Part shown: in pieces, positions 19,680 to 29,499 of the stretch
Numbering within the stretch: the first letter of the stretch is position 1
Layout: each line of letters opens with the position of its first letter
Assembly (NCBI RefSeq): GCF_000204055.1
Contig: NW_006768798.1
Coordinates: forward strand, 62,001 to 126,000
Direction: 5' to 3'
Origin: Melampsora larici-populina 98AG31
Taxonomy: Eukaryota; Basidiomycota; Pucciniomycetes; Pucciniales; Melampsoraceae
Length of the DNA: 64,000 bases
Made by a program: the position numbers and the translations under genes
Notes under the pieces: generated by a model
Told to the model about the DNA's origin: nothing
What the model saw: the letters and a program-made list of their open reading frames with translations, nothing else
The model's database searches: none

Positions 19680-21194
19680 CTAGATGTTGAAGAGGGAGCA
19701 AGGCATGACTCTAGGAGTGTCTTCCGGATCGGTGGTCATGTGTGTATCAGGCTCAATCATTGGTTTGTCAGTGGGCAGATCAATGTCCATAGCATTTAAG
19801 TCCAATTGGTTCAGGTCGTCCTCAGGCAATTGGATGTCATTGCTTGAAGATGCAAGACATTTGTCCACCGGGTTCGTAATCTGTCCTGTTGAAGGTAATT
19901 CGGCAGATTCTTTGGGTGGTGCAGAGTTCTCAAGTGCTGCATTGGGATTGGTAGAGGCCGGTCCCAAGCTACTTGCTGCCTGGGTGGAAGAGCTAGCTCC
20001 AGTTGAAACCGTTTGGACAGTGATGTTTGGATCAATTCTCGGATCAATGGTTGAGTTGGAGGTGGGATTCGTGATAGGATCAATCTGATGTGTGACTGGT
20101 TCAATAGTTTTGGGCGAACAAGAGTTGGAATGAGTTGGACCTGAAGAAGTTCCAACTTGAGTACGTGAAGGAGATTCCGTTGAAGTTGATTTTTCAGTCT
20201 CAGTTTGAACCGAATTTTTCTCAGGAGCTGGCTGACTTGATTGTTCATTCGAAGAAGGTCCAAGTTCATTCCGTGGAGGAGATTCCGGTGGAGATTCTTG
20301 ATTCTGAGTTTGAAACGGATTTTTCTCAGGAACTGGCTGACTTGGTTGTTCATTAGAAGAACTTCCAGCTTCATTACGTAGAGGAGTTTTTTGAGTCTGA
20401 GTTTGTACGGGATGTTCATCAGGGACTGGCTTGTTTTGTTGTTCATTCGGAAGAATCGTAGAGTCCAAGTTGTCTCTATCATTTGGTTGGTCCAAGTCAT
20501 CTTCTTCCTCCTCAGGGTTTTCTTCTTCACCATCATCTCGGACCGGATCAAGTGCAAGACGTGGTCTTTTTTTGGTGGGGACTTGGGAGCCGGCATAGTT
20601 CTTGACACCACTAGTCTGACGGTCCGATCGTCGAATGACAGTAGGATCAGGCGTATCATCTCGTGTTAAGTCAATGACAATCACCTTGTCGCTTGGTGGT
20701 GGATGAATGCCTTTACGCAGATCTAAGAATGATGTATAAATGTTAGCTAAGGAAATTAGAGTTGATAAATTGTGATCTTCAAAAGACATACTGATAACTC
20801 TGGCCTCACATATCGCAGCAGCAGCCTCAATGTGTTCGATGGCATCATCCGGGATGTCAGGACCAGTCTGCAGCTGACGGAGCACAGGAACCGGATGGGA
20901 GCAATTCCGCTCGAACTCAGCCTTGGTCACACGCCGCAATTCCGCTTTGGACAATCCAGATGATTGTAACTGAGAGAGAGGTCCAGGAACCGTAGGAGCT
21001 TGTGGAAAGGCCTGATGTGAGGGTACGGACAATACTTTGGCTGCATCTGGTTTGATTTGGGTATTGGAGTCATCCAAATCTTGGTCTTCGGAGTCGGTGT
21101 CCATATCCATTGTGGATGGAGTAGGTGGACGGTCACCAGGAATAATATCCTCACCAATTTGGGTTAAAACATTGGTATGGGTAAGATCCTCCAT
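19680..21194 (-). CDS. Disordered protein with SUMO-interacting motif (element B cargo; probably truncated)
   Basis: 504 codons are open from ATG 21194. The start fits: acidic N-terminus MEDLTHTNVLTQIGEDIIPG. An apparent intron (GTATGT...TTCTTAG, about 20790-20723) lies inside the open frame; splicing joins ...ARVI to LRKGIHPPPSDK. Just after is KVIVIDLTRDDTPDP, a textbook SUMO-interacting motif (hydrophobic core followed by acidic residues). Then come a basic KKRPRL (possible nuclear localisation signal), an acidic run and three ~33-residue repeats (units beginning EQQNKPVPDEHP, EQPSQPVPEKNP, EQSSQPAPEKNS). The rest is Pro/Ser/Thr-rich. The stop arises at the border of the MITE, so the natural C-terminus probably continued into 19480-18220. 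Function unknown; nuclear, SUMO-linked role is inferred only. Confidence 0.6.
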   Translation of the reverse strand: MEDLTHTNVLTQIGEDIIPGDRPPTPSTMDMDTDSEDQDLDDSNTQIKPDAAKVLSVPSHQAFPQAPTVPGPLSQLQSSGLSKAELRRVTKAEFERNCSHPVPVLRQLQTGPDIPDDAIEHIEAAAAICEARVISMSFEDHNLSTLISLANIYTSFLDLRKGIHPPPSDKVIVIDLTRDDTPDPTVIRRSDRQTSGVKNYAGSQVPTKKRPRLALDPVRDDGEEENPEEEEDDLDQPNDRDNLDSTILPNEQQNKPVPDEHPVQTQTQKTPLRNEAGSSSNEQPSQPVPEKNPFQTQNQESPPESPPRNELGPSSNEQSSQPAPEKNSVQTETEKSTSTESPSRTQVGTSSGPTHSNSCSPKTIEPVTHQIDPITNPTSNSTIDPRIDPNITVQTVSTGASSSTQAASSLGPASTNPNAALENSAPPKESAELPSTGQITNPVDKCLASSSNDIQLPEDDLNQLDLNAMDIDLPTDKPMIEPDTHMTTDPEDTPRVMPCSLFNI

Positions 21195-21379
21195 TTGATG
21201 ATGGTTGAATTATTAAGTTGGTTGGTGTTCAACAAAAAAAGTTGATGATGCGAGTGGATGAGTTGAATTTGAAATGAAAAATTGATTGAATGAGAGGGAG
21301 GGAGTGATCAAAAAAATCAATTGATATCTTTTTCAATCTCAATTGCATACAGGTTGTGTATACTTTGAGTGGGAGAAGG

Positions 21380-22122
21380 GCCTTTCTCACTTACAGGCCA
21401 CCTAAGCCTAGGTGGTCTTCCTATTAAAGTTTGTCCACCTAGGCTTAGGTGGCCTATTCCTCCAGTCGATCGACTGGAGAAGCGGCCCCGGGACCGGTAT
21501 GTACACTTGACCGGGCCCAGGGCCTCTCTCTCCAGTCGATCGACTGGAGCCTAGGTGGCCCTAGGGTCTGTTCTCCAGTCGATCGACTGGAGAACGAGCC
21601 CTGGGACCGGGATAGAATAAAGCCCCGGTCCCAGGGCCATTCCTCCAGTCAATCGACTGGAGAAGCAGTCCACCTAAGCCTAGGTGGCCTGCATAGCCTC
21701 AGGATAATTGACCACCTAGCAGGTCAATTATCCTTCAGCTAGGTGGTCAAACCTTGAGAGGTAGACCACCTAGGCTTAGGTTCCCTCCTCCAGTCAATCG
21801 ACTGGAGGAGAAGTCCTGGGACCGGGGTAGATGAAAGCACCGGTCCCAGGGCTTGTGTTTCTCTACAGTCGATTGACTGGAGCAATTCTCCTAACGCTAG
21901 GTGGTCTGCCTATCAAGGTTTGACCACCTAGCATTCAAAATATACTTAACCTAGGTGGTCAAACCTTGATAGGCAGACCACCTAGCGTTAGGAGAATTGG
22001 CCCTGGAACCGGGGCTTCCGAGTCTGCCGCTCCAAGGTTGTTTTTCCCAGTCGATCGACTGGAGAAAAGACCACCTGGGCCTACATAGGTGGTCTCTCCA
22101 TCAGAGATTGACCACCTAGGCA
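21380..22122. repeat. Palindrome array of element B
   Basis: Contains several copies of CCAGTCGATCGACTGG or one-base variants (near 21463, 21533, 21572, 21643, 21788, 22047), interleaved with CCACCTAGGCTTAGGTGG-type near-palindromes, and the tract TAGGTGGTCAAACCTTGATA in both orientations around 21900-21980. Spacers carry GGTCCCAGGGC strings. These are the same two palindromes that build the array in element A, so they are a conserved non-coding component of this transposon family. No genes here. Confidence 0.85.
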
Positions 22123-22386
22123 TAAGTTTTTTTCTATTTACTCTTCTATGCTTTCCTTTGTTATTTGTCAAGAGATCTCTTTCAGATAAACCCCACTGGG
22201 ACCGGTGGACTATACAGACCAAGGAACAGCAGTAGTTAGGATTCCCATAAAGGGTTTGATAAGATGATAACCATGGTTGTGGTGATCAATGCAAATCTTG
22301 GTGAGTTTTGTCCCCACAAGCGCCCCACATTGGAAAATCCATTTGTATTTCCCCACACGGATTTTCCACGCATGTCATAGCCTGGT
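22123..22386 (+). promoter_or_regulatory. Upstream region of the SNF2 gene
   Basis: 264 bp between the palindrome array and the chosen ATG at 22387. No specific element recognised. The true start could also be the internal Met at about 22531 (MTPQVVCAG), nearer the first recognisable domain. Confidence 0.3.
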
Positions 22387-25107
22387 ATGACTTGCATTGA
22401 GTTCGGTGATCAGATTCTCATATATCAACATGTGTGTCAACCAGTAAAGATGTTCAAGTTTCCACTTTTTGCATCCATTAAACCGTATTGCTCATCACCC
22501 AATTATCATTCACATCATCATATATATCACAGTATGACTCCCCAAGTTGTGTGCGCTGGTTGTGTTACCTTCAAAATTGTCACCTTGACGTCATCGGCTA
22601 CGGAAGTACAGCTCCCTCTCAATTCCCCAATACACATATTCATTACTGATCAACAACAGGAGTACCCACAGATCAGACTGGTAATTCCGAATGGGAAAAC
22701 TATTGGTTACTTACCACCACATCTTCAATCATTTCTACTAGAAATACTAGGAAATCAACAGGGCAAACATAAATCAAAGCCAGCTGGCGGTTGGAATCCA
22801 ACTGCCAACCAATTAGCATTCATCAGCAGCTCTGTCCAATCACTTGAAGTCTCAGGAATGATTCAATTTGAAGTTACTACCTTGATATTTATCAAATTCT
22901 GGAAAATGCCAGACTTCAAGGATATTTTAGTGAAATATGGCATCAGACTCGAGACTCCTCAGTCCTACAATCCTCACAATCATAATAACATCAGCCTGTT
23001 TCCTCCACCCACCTCTATGTCACCCAAGTGGAAGGCAGCCTACCCAGACTTGATCAATCTTCCAACTGATGCTATTTCCATGCTTAGAGCCATTCCCAGC
23101 GGATCAGATGTGCAACCAGTCAACCAATCTCTTCTATTATCCTCCCAGCTCAGACCTCATCAACAACAGGGCCTGGGATTTTTACTTGATCGAGAGGATC
23201 CGCACAATGCAGCATTCAACTCCTTTTGGCACTCCAAAAAGAGCGCAGAATTCACTATCTGGACAAACCTTCTCTGCGGCGAGTCATTCATTGCCACTGA
23301 TCAACAACCAGTTCCAACCAGTCCTCGAGCTTCAATTCTGGCTGATGACATGGGGCTTGGAAAATCAATTCAGACTATAGCACTGATTGCACATACTCTC
23401 CAAGCAGCATTCAGTTACGAGACGAATTATCAAAGAGAAAGCCCCAAAAGTCAACTTAGAGGTTCACATACCACTTTACTCATCTGTCTCAAGGGGCTTA
23501 TGGACAATTGGGAACGTGAAATCAAGCTTCATACAAGACAACCGGGACTCAAGGTTATGCGCTGGCATGATACAAATAGAACCAGCCGTGCACCAGAAGA
23601 ATGGTATTCAGCAGACATCATCTTGACAACATTAGGTACTCTTCAAAATGACCAACTTGATAGTCTTACATATGCAACCAAGTGGTACCGTGTGGTAATT
23701 GACGAAGCACAGTCAGTGTATCTATTGGCTTGTAAAATTTCAGTTCAATTACTGATATTCCACTTTGTTTAGTATTATCTGAAATGACAATTTTTCCAGC
23801 AGATGTGTCACTGCATTGAAAGCTGTCAATAGATTGTGTCTGACAGGAACACCACTGCACAACAAACTAGGCGACCTTCAGATGATGCTGAGGTTTTTAC
23901 ACGTGACCCCTTTCTACAAGGATTCGGTTTGGGATACACACATTGCTCAACCGGTTCAGCGTGGAAATTTGGCCCCAGTTTCTAGACTTTTGCGATACAT
24001 TATGCTTAGGAGGACCAAGGACAGTCACATATTTGATTTACCACCCATTAATCACACCACTATTATTTTAGATATGCATAAAGAGGTTAAGGATGTTTAT
24101 CAAACTCTATATCAGAATTTCTTACGGCAGTTTGGAGTTGAAAGGAAGCAGAAATTTCAAGGTGGTGAATTTTTCAAACAACTCACCAATCTCAGGATGA
24201 CTTGCAACCACCCTCTTTTATTCAGGCAAATTGAACAGGGTGTTGATGCAGAAAATCAACCCATTAATCTCATTGAGCAAAAACTGGGTATAAAATTACC
24301 GGATGAAAGAATTCATAACAGCAAGGTAAGAGATGCTATTCCAACGGACTGGAAGCTTAGCCCAAAGATTGCATACTTGGTTCACATGCTTCAGAAGAAA
24401 AAATCACATGGTGGTGGGAAGAGTGTTATATACACTCAGTGGAAGAGCTTTATTGATTGGTGAGCTCCTTCAAAACCTAGCCCCATTATATCATCAAATA
24501 GCTGACTTCATTCCCAGGATCATCATGGCTTTTGACAACTCTGGCATCACGTACCGTCAGCTGCATGGGGACCAGTCCACCTTTGAGCGTACTTCTCAAC
24601 TCAATTCTTTCACCAAGGACCCAAATGTTGAAGCATTTGTCGTATCAATAGAGGCTGGTGGGGTAGGTTTGAACATGACATGTGCGGACGAGGTCTATTT
24701 GATGGTAAGTCAGGCTTTTACATTGGATCTGGGAACACTGATGGAGCAGTGGTGTATCTTCAGGATGCACATTGGAACCCTCAGGTAGTGCAACAAGCTG
24801 TGGACCGCCTTCACCGAATTGGTCAGGCCAAGCCTGTCAGAGTATTTCATGTAGTTACTGGACAGTCAATTGAGCAGCATCTTTACAATGTGAGTGTAAC
24901 AACAAATTCCTGTGAGTGAATGTAGCCCTAACACCTAGCTCTCACTTGTTCCAGGTTCAGAAGAGAAAAGCTGCCCTGGCAAAGAGAGTGATTACATTAA
25001 CTGTCCCTACAGAGGAATTGGAGAAGGCTGAAGCACTGCGTGTGGAGGAGTTTCCAACAGGGGATGTATCAGATTTGGGAGATCCCAATCAATGCTACCG
25101 CAATTAA
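22387..25107 (+). CDS. HIRAN-SNF2 helicase-like ATPase (Rad5/HLTF-like), cargo of element B
   Basis: Five exons fit: 22387-23711, 23800-24459, 24518-24704, 24764-24889 and 24955-25107 (816 codons). Residues ~90-120 (IRLVIPNGKTIGYLPPH) look like a HIRAN domain, which binds DNA ends in HLTF/Rad5. SNF2 motifs: Q-like LRPHQQQGLGFLLDRE; Walker A ILADDMGLGKSIQT; Walker B VVIDEA, with the intron in this motif giving DEAH or DEAQ; motif III LCLTGTPLHNKLGDL; then GGVGLNM and QAVDRLHRIGQAKPVRV. The RING finger found between the lobes in Rad5/HLTF is not seen, so no ubiquitin-ligase role is expected. All catalytic motifs are intact. It would act as a DNA translocase on chromatin or fork DNA, perhaps in transposition; that link is inference from its position. 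Confidence 0.85.
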
Positions 25108-25388
25108 GATCTAACATATGGGATGCTGGTTTCTGCTACCTTTTTGTAACTGTCTCTATCAAGTCTCTTGTTTCTCAAAAGATAAACCAATACACAAGCG
25201 GTTTTCCTGATAAAGGTTGCTTACCATAATAGCATAAATGAATTTTGGTTTGTAAGGTTTCAATTTGTGCATTTCAATTCAAAGAGCTCAATTTAAGAGA
25301 AATTCATTAAAGCATGTTTCAAAGTCTAGTATGTTGAGCTAGTGACAAATAAAGCGCCTACAAGAACAAATCAATTTGATTTTAATCA
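25108..25388. other. Convergent 3' spacer between SNF2 and transposase genes
   Basis: AT-rich 281 bp with no ORF; presumably holds both genes' 3' UTRs. No clear polyadenylation signal was assigned. Confidence 0.4.
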
Positions 25389-26968
25389 CTAATTAAATAC
25401 CACATCGGATTCACCTGGCTGTGGTGCAAAGGGAGTACCAGTCCAGTCATACTGTCTCAACCTTTCTAATACAAAATTGAAAATCTCCCAAACATTCGTA
25501 GTTCTCAAATCATCATAATCAAACTCCATGTCAGACATGACTTTGTCAACTACATCCGCAAACCACTCAGGTGTCTTAGTCCATAATCTTTCTTGATCTG
25601 GATAATCCTCCTCAATGATCTGATCAACTTTATAACTGGGAACTCCTATCAAGTAATCTGTGCCAGCAAACTCGTCACCTGGGTTGTAATAGCAATAGTT
25701 AGCACTACATCCGGTTGGTAACCTAGAGCGGTTGTCTCTACGCCTTTGAAAATTGTTGGCATGGTCTTTGTAGGTATCTAAAGCTTCTTGTATGGCGGGT
25801 ACGTAGAGCTGGAGGAACAAGAGTCTAAAAGAAAGATGAGTTAGTACAAGAGCTACTCAAAGAAACACAAATCACCAACTCACCTTTGCATTGGATCATC
25901 AGGATCATAATCACCATCCGCAATCCTTTGAGCAATCTCGTCTTTCAAGTGACCAGTCACTGCATTTTGCATCTTCTCCCAAGCAGATTCAATCTTAGTA
26001 TTACTAGTAGAGGGAACATATCTATGGTACTGGAAACCGGGGGTTTCAGTGCCGTATTGCTGTCCAAAGTACATTTGATGGCCAGCAAGGTCGATGGTCT
26101 CAGTACCTTGGTCAGTGGTGAGTTTTTGAGGGATGCCTCTGTGTTTCTTGACAAGTTCAAGATACCATAAATCAACATGTCGTGGGTCACTGTTGGTGAC
26201 ATGAGCATGGAGACCCAAGAGCTTCCAAGACCAGCAGTCGATGAAACCGTAGATTCCAATTCCGTAAGGCATCAATTTGTTGTGTCCGTCATAAGCCCAA
26301 ACCTGGTTAGGACCACCCGCATAATACTGCCGCCTTTTCAGTTTGTGGGCCGCTCGGACTTTGACCATGTCAGGATTGATCACTTTCAGAATGGCCGATA
26401 TAACATCACTAGCAGAAAAGAGAAAAATGAAGAGAGAGGAAAAGTCAGCATAGGTTATCAGGGATGTGATGAAGTAGTATATTAATCACCAATGAATATG
26501 CAAGTTATGATCAGCCATGAGCTTTCGCTTGATACTCTTGATACCCAGCACATGACCAAAATCTTCTTCCATTTGGTTAATCAATTGCACAAGCTCTTCG
26601 TAAGTAATTTTGTTGAGATCAAGATCATCTCGTTTGCGATTAAGCTGAAGTCTCTTCTCATGACGAGCCAAGGTGGAACGGCTGATGACAATTTTGTTTT
26701 CATTCTTCATTGAGATGAGGGTTCTTTTTTGATTGTAACTTTTACCGTGCTTGTCTAACACAGCCTTCGTGACAGTCTCTTCATCATACTCCACTCGGTG
26801 TTTCAAACCCCATGCCTCAATACGTCGACGGATGGTACGAACACTGATCTTGATTTGATGACTTCTCCAGATGTTGTTGGATACCGATTGTGCTGTCCAC
26901 TTGTTGTTATGAGCTTGTTCTAGGATAGGGTGTAAGATATCATCTGAGATTTCAATTCGTCCAGGCAT
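25389..26968 (-). CDS. Integrase-type DDE transposase of element B
   Basis: Three exons fit: 26968-26490, 26408-25884 and 25824-25389 (479 codons). The N-terminal half holds helix-turn-helix-like DNA-binding segments (WTAQSVSNNIWRSHQIKISV, then RTIRRRIEAWGL). The catalytic core has the first Asp in NQVWAYDGHNKL, the second in KLTTDQGTET and the Glu in STSNTKIESAWEKM, with 40 residues between the second Asp and Glu, as in retroviral/IS3-like integrase cores. All three acidic residues are present and the frame is open, so it may be active. The family resembles the fungal integrase-core proteins, perhaps the IS3EU-like group; I cannot assign it firmly. It lies next to the right TIR and is the best candidate for moving both A and B. 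Confidence 0.85.
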
Positions 26969-27209
26969 GATAACAGTAGTTATATGATGAAATGGAGAGA
27001 TTGATGATTGATAGAATGGATTGGATAATATGTGTCAAAGTGACAAGTGAATGTGGTTTTTGGATGGTATGAGGACGTTGCTGGGTGAGGATCGAATTGG
27101 GGAGGGAGAGGTAGGTTAAGAGTGATTATTTCTGCAAATTGTGATTAGGTTTTGTGTCTTCCCGAGTAATGATTGTGCGATCTGTAGGTTTTGGCTGCTG
27201 AGGTTGTCC
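26969..27209 (-). promoter_or_regulatory. Upstream region of the transposase gene
   Basis: Sequence between the transposase ATG and the inner edge of the right TIR. No element recognised; any promoter probably lies here or in the TIR itself. Confidence 0.3.
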
Positions 27210-27522
27210 TGTGGTACGGTTAGGTATTGGGTTTTGTTGTTTTATACATATGTGAAGTTTGACATGATGAAAATTGATTTCTTGAAATTTTCATGTAATA
27301 TTTGTGCCAAAGTGCCAAGTCAGTGGTCGATATTTGAGTTGTGGTCTGGAAATTGTGAAAACTGGCAGAAAGATAGGTTTTATCCCCAATACAGGCGGTT
27401 TCAGACCAGTATTGGGGTTAAATCTGATGTTTATTCCAGTTTTGTCAATTTCTGACCCGGGGATTCTGAAATTTCGATTTTGAAATTTCAAGTTGTCACT
27501 TTGGCACATGTCGCATTCCGTA
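27210..27522. repeat. Right TIR of element B
   Basis: 313 bp, inverted copy of the left TIR, ending GCATTCCGTA. It is intact, unlike the left one. Flanking sequence GCTGACAG does not match the left flank. Confidence 0.88.
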
Positions 27523-27540
27523 GCTGACAGTAGGCATAGG

Positions 27541-28656
27541 GCATGTGAAGGTAAAGAAGTAAGTTTAGCCTGTGTCAGGGTAAAAAGCATCGAGGTATAC
27601 TGATTGGACATGTTTTCATCAGATCCTCAACGCGATGACTTCGCAGGACCGAAAGACAAACAAGTATTATTGGGGTCTCTCTCTATGCGACGAGGAGTGG
27701 GAAGCAGTCGAGGCATTGAATCCTATTTTGGAGGTAAGTCATTCATCAACTATTGTATATCTTTTTGTGATCCATTCTCATTGATTTGATTCAATCAACT
27801 CCAGGTTTTTGAAGATGCCACTTTTCTAATGCAGGGCGACTTCTCCTCGGGTTGTGAGGTCCTTGCTGAGTACCTCCGCATCGGGAAGAAACTTGAAATG
27901 TTCAAGGAGGCCTCCATGTTCCCTAGTATCAACCGAGCACTTGAAGAGATGCTCTCCTGGCTCAAGAAATACCAGGACGAGGCTTTAGACACCAAAATTA
28001 TCCTCATTGCCATGATTCTTAACCCTCACAGACGATTGAAGTTCATCCAGGATTTTTATCCAACCGCGGTCGATTCAGCAAAGGACGCTGTTCATGAGGT
28101 TTTTGGAGATTGGGTGTGTGACTGGAAAGCCAAAGTGGCCAAAGATACAATAATTATCAAAACAACAGTCCCTACTGCGATTGATGAATTTGACATGTTT
28201 GCCGCTGGGTCTGATCATATTGCACCAACATCTCAATATGAACATGAGCTGGTGGATTATTTGTCAGGGAAGTTTGGCATTTTGCCTGATGAAAAACCTT
28301 TGGACTGGTGGAGAGTAAGTCACTTTCTTTGATTGGACACTTGAGTCTGAGAGTGATAAGCTAAACTTACTATGTGACTGCGTCAGAAACATGAGAAGTC
28401 ATTTCCTGTGCTGGCTTCGATGGCACGGGACTACCTGTCCATTTCGGCAACTACTTGTTGCGTTGAGCGCTCCTTCTCCTCGGCCGCAGATGTTGCTGCG
28501 CCAGGTCAAGGTTCCATCCTTCCGAACACTATCACTCGGAAGGTGGGATGTAGAGAGTGGATTAAGTCCGGTGTCGTACCCACGGATAAGTTTCAAGATG
28601 CGGTCAAGTACCTTAAAGAACACGAGGCACAGCTGAAGAAGAAGGTCAAGAAGTAA
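27541..28656 (+). pseudogene. hAT-family transposase, 5'-truncated
   Basis: A frame open from about 27541 reads TDWTCFHQILNAM then KYYWGLSLCDEEWEAVEALN up to a GT-AG intron (27734-27804). It continues VFEDATFLMQ and runs to 28314; a second intron (28315-28386) leads to the last exon (28387-28656). The C-terminus DEKPLDWWRKHEK...FPVLASMARDYLSI...CCVERSFSSAADV is the hAT dimerisation domain. The N-terminal zinc finger and first catalytic Asp region are missing because element B or the misjoined contig begins directly upstream. No stop codons interrupt what remains. Non-functional through truncation. Confidence 0.88.
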
Positions 28657-29499
28657 TTGATTGTTTCATATTTTTGTTTGTCATTTTCTGTTTACAATTG
28701 TTAAGAACAACTTTAACAATTTATATTTTTGCTTGTCTCTCTATCGTGTCTTTTTCACTCTACTCTTGTTCATCTACTTCTTGTCTCTCGTTTATCTATT
28801 TCTTGTCTCTCGTTGAAATTCCATTATGACTATATGTGAAATTTTAACTTCTTGTACATTTTTTTAAAAAAATCCACCGTTATGACCGTTATTTGAGCCA
28901 AAAATCGCAGTTGCGGTACGGCGCGTTACGATGAGACCGTACCAAAGTGGACTTCTGAATACGGTGGTCTGCACTTAACGGTACGGCGCGGTAGGCACTT
29001 ACAGCGGTCTACCGTAGTGTTATGGAACTTCCACCACACTACGGTAGATTACGTTGAGGTCCGAGCGTTGCATGAAGGTCATCACAGACTTTACCTTATA
29101 TGGTCATTAACTTGTGACATCTTACAGTGACAAGTGATTCAAATAAGGGAGCCCTGTCTACTCTAGACTCATCTTTTGGCCGTCTGTTTGACCGTCTCAA
29201 GGCCAGCTTTTTGAATGTTTGAAAAGCTGGCCGGATGCTTGGTTTTTGGCCATCTTTTGACAGCCATAAGGCTGATTGATTTACGGTCAGATCAACCAGC
29301 CAACCGACCGGCTTTTTTCAAGCCGAAAGCTCAGTTTTTGGCCAGAAAACAGCCGGTCTCACCCGACCGTCAAGATCTGACTAAAACTTCAGCTTTTGGC
29401 CAGTGTTTGACCAAATTTCAGACACGACCACTTTTGAGCTCAGCTTTTGGCTCAACGATTGCCCCGTGGTGTATATATGTATTGATGTGTTACAACTCT
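28657..29499. other. hAT 3' flank with CGGTA-motif cluster, then repeat-like spacer
   Basis: 28870-29060 contains many copies of CGGTA/TACCG, including GTACGGCGCG twice, a plausible set of subterminal transposase-binding sites for the adjacent hAT element. I could not define its terminus. 29160-29460 repeats CTTTTGGCC/GGCCAG-like strings and looks like another unclassified repeat. No genes. Confidence 0.5.

Larger units (their letters stand above)
12669..27522. mobile_element. Element B: ~14.9-kb giant DNA transposon with cargo genes
   Basis: Bounded by TACGGAATG (12669) and GCATTCCGTA (27513-27522) with ~313-bp TIRs related to those of element A. It encodes, left to right: alpha-kinase (+), Tet-like oxygenase (-), unknown/disordered gene(s) (-), HIRAN-SNF2 ATPase (+) and a DDE transposase (-) next to the right TIR. 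Palindrome arrays lie at 21380-22120. The 8-bp flanks (TTGGTTTG left, GCTGACAG right) do not match, and left and right flanks belong to different older transposons (LINE and hAT). Either the N gap joins two copies or the flanks were rearranged. The right ~14.8 kb appears continuous. Confidence 0.75.

Noticed and set aside
19811..20659. 282-residue minus-strand ORF overlapping the SIM protein
   Set aside because: A frame-shadow of the Gln/Pro-rich coding sequence.
12669..27522. Starship or Maverick/Polinton identity for element B
   Set aside because: No tyrosine recombinase (DUF3435) near an end and no direct-repeat-only termini as in Starships; no protein-primed DNA polymerase, packaging ATPase or capsid genes as in Mavericks.
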